This document shows positions 5,347 through 7,277 of a stretch of DNA of 7,277 bases, piece after piece (the stretch's first letter is position 1; every line of letters starts with the position of its first letter). The notes below the pieces were generated by a model. The model saw only the letters and a list, made by a program, of their open reading frames with translations, did no database searches and was not told the origin of the DNA. The stretch is from positions 1 through 7,277 of the forward strand of contig JAFXRA010000055.1 of NCBI GenBank assembly GCA_017526725.1. Direction: 5' to 3'. The translations under genes and the position numbers were made by a program. This DNA comes from Candidatus Rifleibacteriota bacterium. GTDB lineage: Bacteria; Riflebacteria; Ozemobacteria; Ozemobacterales; Ozemobacteraceae.

Positions 5347-7086
5347 TTATATTCTTGGGAAGTAGTAGAACAGAGTCGCAACGAAAACTATACTTGTAAC
5401 TATTGGCCAGAAAGTGCTTTTAACAATAATATTATCTTCCCAGGCAATCCATTTAAACTTATCTGGCCAACACATGAGTATTGAGTTGATACTTACCAGC
5501 ATAAATTCAAAGTAAGTTACAAAGTAGTAGATGTCCATGTATATTAGACCATCTGCAGCTACTTTATCTCTCAAATCAATCTGAGCTACGATTACAACAA
5601 AGAATAACGCAGCAGTGCTGGCTAATATTGCTCCTGCTGAAAAGCCAAGATGTTTTGACCTTTCCTCATCATTGGAACAAGTGAGAAGCAGAATAAAAAT
5701 CATAACCAGAGTAACAAATATTGGCAGGAATATGCTTATGAATGAGCCCAAGAAAGAACGTCTCAAAATAACATTAAAATAGAGCTCTGTATAAACTATG
5801 CTTCCTGTGTGAGAATGGAAAACCCCAAAAGTTGAATCATACTTTTCTTTAAGATAAGTAAAAAAGCTTTCAGAAATATTCCAGCCAGGAATTGTCATCT
5901 GGTTGTACACACCAGGTTTTGCGAATGGCTCTATATCAACATAATCTTTAATATCAGGAACAAGAATTACGTTATTTCCGAAATCTTTTGAGCGAAGTCT
6001 GACTTTAACAGCTTCAACGTCAAATGGATAAAGATTTTTCTCCTGAAGGTCGGCACTTAAGCGGCATTCAAAATACCAAACATAGACCTTACTCCCATCG
6101 GGATTATCTTTTTCATATAGTTGCTCAAACTTGCTCTTAAATGAATCTGAGAAATATAACCCAGGTTCAATAGAACCAATTTGTTCTTTGGTAAGCTTTT
6201 CCCAGAGATAACCACTATAATTAACCTTAGTGCTAGACTCAAAATCAATATTCTTAAGGAAAATACCGACTTTAACTCTGTTAATCCGGCTGTTGCCTTC
6301 TTCGACTAATTGATTGTCGTATTTATCGAGAAAACCTTCTATTATATTCTGGTCAGTAAGAGAGATTTCTTCAGGGTTTTCGTAGTCGTTATATTTATTG
6401 CTGAAAATACAAAGCATACTTATTCCAATAGCCAATACAACAGCAAACAACGAAGTTGAGTACCAGAACTTGTTTTTTAAATCTTTAGGAATAAACCAGC
6501 CCAGCATAGTAATTAGTAAAGTCAGAGAGCAAATACAGCAGGCTATTCCGCAAAAATAATAACGCTTTTCCTTTAATGTTTTCATGACAATACTGTCTTT
6601 TAAAACAGTAACAACCAGACTCCACTTAGAATCAGGAATGGCCTCAACGAAACAGTAAAGATTTTCTTTGCTGACAGTAGAAGTAAATACAAAATGCCCG
6701 GACTGGTGCTTAGTAATCAAACCGATTAATTCAGAATTTGCTTTAAGATGAGGGAAAATTGAGATGTCTAAAGATTCACTGACATCTGCTTTTGTTTTGT
6801 TATATATTTTAATCTTTTGATTAGTATCAACAGCAAAAGCAAAACTGTTCTGTGCAATATCCAGCTTAGTAAGGAGTTTATTAAACTTACTGCCACCTTC
6901 TTCAATAATCTTACTTAATTCTTTATCAGAAACCGTTTTCTGTAATGTTTTTGTGGTTTTATCTATAAACTTAGCTTCTGTATAAGATTCGTAATTCAGG
7001 GTCTTAACAATAAGAGTTATTCCTAGAACTAGAAATAACCAAATAAATATTATAGGTATAGCAATACTGGATTTAATGTTTTTCAT
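5347..7086 (-). CDS. Cache-domain / pentameric ligand-gated ion channel fusion
   Basis: A 579-residue inner-membrane protein with seven predicted helices. Helix at 8-28, then a periplasmic Cache-like sensor (about 30-172) with a typical end, PDSKWSLVVTVLKDSI (151-166). Helices at 176-197 and 207-228 are joined by a short basic cytoplasmic loop (PKDLKNK). Residues 230-437 match the extracellular beta-sandwich of pentameric ligand-gated channels. They include DLQEKNLYPFDVEAVKVRL with the YPFD Pro-loop at 353-356 and PGWNISESFF (400-409), comparable to the GWDIESF of GLIC. Cys341 is unpaired, so there is no Cys-loop disulfide, as in other prokaryotic members. M1 444-468 contains the conserved Pro455; M2 is about 478-502, M3 513-538, M4 552-575. 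Topology is self-consistent, with the N-terminus inside and the C-terminus outside. An acidic DEE (473-475) precedes M2, which would fit cation selectivity (inference). The likely role is ion flux gated by a small periplasmic ligand; the ligand is unknown. The ribosome binding site before the ATG is weak (GAAAAG). Confidence 0.85.
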   Translation of the reverse strand: MKNIKSSIAIPIIFIWLFLVLGITLIVKTLNYESYTEAKFIDKTTKTLQKTVSDKELSKIIEEGGSKFNKLLTKLDIAQNSFAFAVDTNQKIKIYNKTKADVSESLDISIFPHLKANSELIGLITKHQSGHFVFTSTVSKENLYCFVEAIPDSKWSLVVTVLKDSIVMKTLKEKRYYFCGIACCICSLTLLITMLGWFIPKDLKNKFWYSTSLFAVVLAIGISMLCIFSNKYNDYENPEEISLTDQNIIEGFLDKYDNQLVEEGNSRINRVKVGIFLKNIDFESSTKVNYSGYLWEKLTKEQIGSIEPGLYFSDSFKSKFEQLYEKDNPDGSKVYVWYFECRLSADLQEKNLYPFDVEAVKVRLRSKDFGNNVILVPDIKDYVDIEPFAKPGVYNQMTIPGWNISESFFTYLKEKYDSTFGVFHSHTGSIVYTELYFNVILRRSFLGSFISIFLPIFVTLVMIFILLLTCSNDEERSKHLGFSAGAILASTAALFFVVIVAQIDLRDKVAADGLIYMDIYYFVTYFEFMLVSINSILMCWPDKFKWIAWEDNIIVKSTFWPIVTSIVFVATLFYYFPRI

Positions 7087-7186
7087 TTTTTTAACTTTTC
7101 AACACCGAGAGATGACAATAATAGCTTCCCCTCCTTGAGGCTGTCCGAAAACTAATTTTTAAGTCCAAATTAGATTGTGCTTGTTA

Positions 7187-7262
7187 CCGACACATTTGTC
7201 ATAAAAAGTATAGCGTATGGGCTTTAGCCCTGAAAGCTATACGTTTATGACAAATGTGTCGG
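7187..7262. repeat. 76-bp nested palindrome (cruciform-capable)
   Basis: Outer arms of 19 bases are perfectly complementary (7187-7205 with 7244-7262, beginning CCGACACATTTGTC). After a two-base versus two-base mismatch, a further 4 bp can pair (7181-7184 with 7265-7268). Inside, GTATAGC (7208-7214) pairs with GCTATAC (7236-7242), and within that GGGC-TTTA-GCCC (7219-7230) forms a tip. Each outer arm itself contains a smaller palindrome, GACA-N4-TGTC. No T-run follows on either strand, so it is not an ordinary terminator. A MITE-like insertion, a dispersed palindrome or a regulator-binding site are all possible. Confidence 0.8.
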
Positions 7263-7277
7263 CTACAAACAAATAAA

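Noticed and set aside
7133..7162. A possible insertion-sequence end near TTGAGGCTGTCCGAAAAC
   Set aside because: The phrase resembles termini of some IS families, but no matching second end, transposase fragment or target duplication is visible in the window.

Overview
The window is AT-rich bacterial chromosome. Genes use ATG or TTG starts, purine-rich ribosome binding sites and sigma-70-type promoters. The mix of a DUF2225 zinc-ribbon protein, a YbjN-like protein and a short signal peptidase I suggests a low-GC, probably host-associated anaerobe such as Negativicutes or another Firmicutes lineage. Spirochaetes (Treponema) and gut Vampirovibrionia remain possible. Nothing in the window settles the taxon.

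Layout from left to right. Bases 1-471 (+) are the C-terminal part of a YtcJ-type amidohydrolase cut by the window edge. Bases 472-805 are a convergent intergenic region holding an unusual symmetric, multi-hairpin repeat (504-649), a short heptad repeat (651-677) and a bidirectional terminator (721-779). On the minus strand follows a two-gene operon, a DUF2225 protein and then a YbjN-like protein, driven by a clear promoter at 1919-1947 whose start site lies only about 13 bases before the likely TTG start. Upstream of it is an eight-unit 7-bp tandem repeat (2021-2076), then a signal peptidase I gene (2081-2608, minus) whose nucleophile position is Cys rather than Ser. Next is a 447-residue protein I do not recognise (2732-4075, minus). 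Divergent from it is a secreted SH3-domain protein with a lysozyme-like C-terminal region (4247-5272, plus), closed by a strong terminator.

The most interesting gene is at 5347-7086 (minus). It encodes a 579-residue, seven-helix membrane protein that reads as a periplasmic Cache-type sensor domain fused in front of a complete pentameric ligand-gated ion channel (the nicotinic receptor/GLIC superfamily). The YPFD Pro-loop, the M1 proline and four C-terminal helices are all visible. Upstream of it lies a 76-bp nested palindrome (7187-7262) that could extrude as a cruciform and does not look like a terminator.

The genes do not form one pathway. The shared theme is the cell envelope: signal peptidase, a secreted wall-associated protein and a sensory channel. 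The signal peptidase would be expected to process exported proteins such as the SH3 protein. No sign of CRISPR, tRNA, rRNA or an intact transposase was found.
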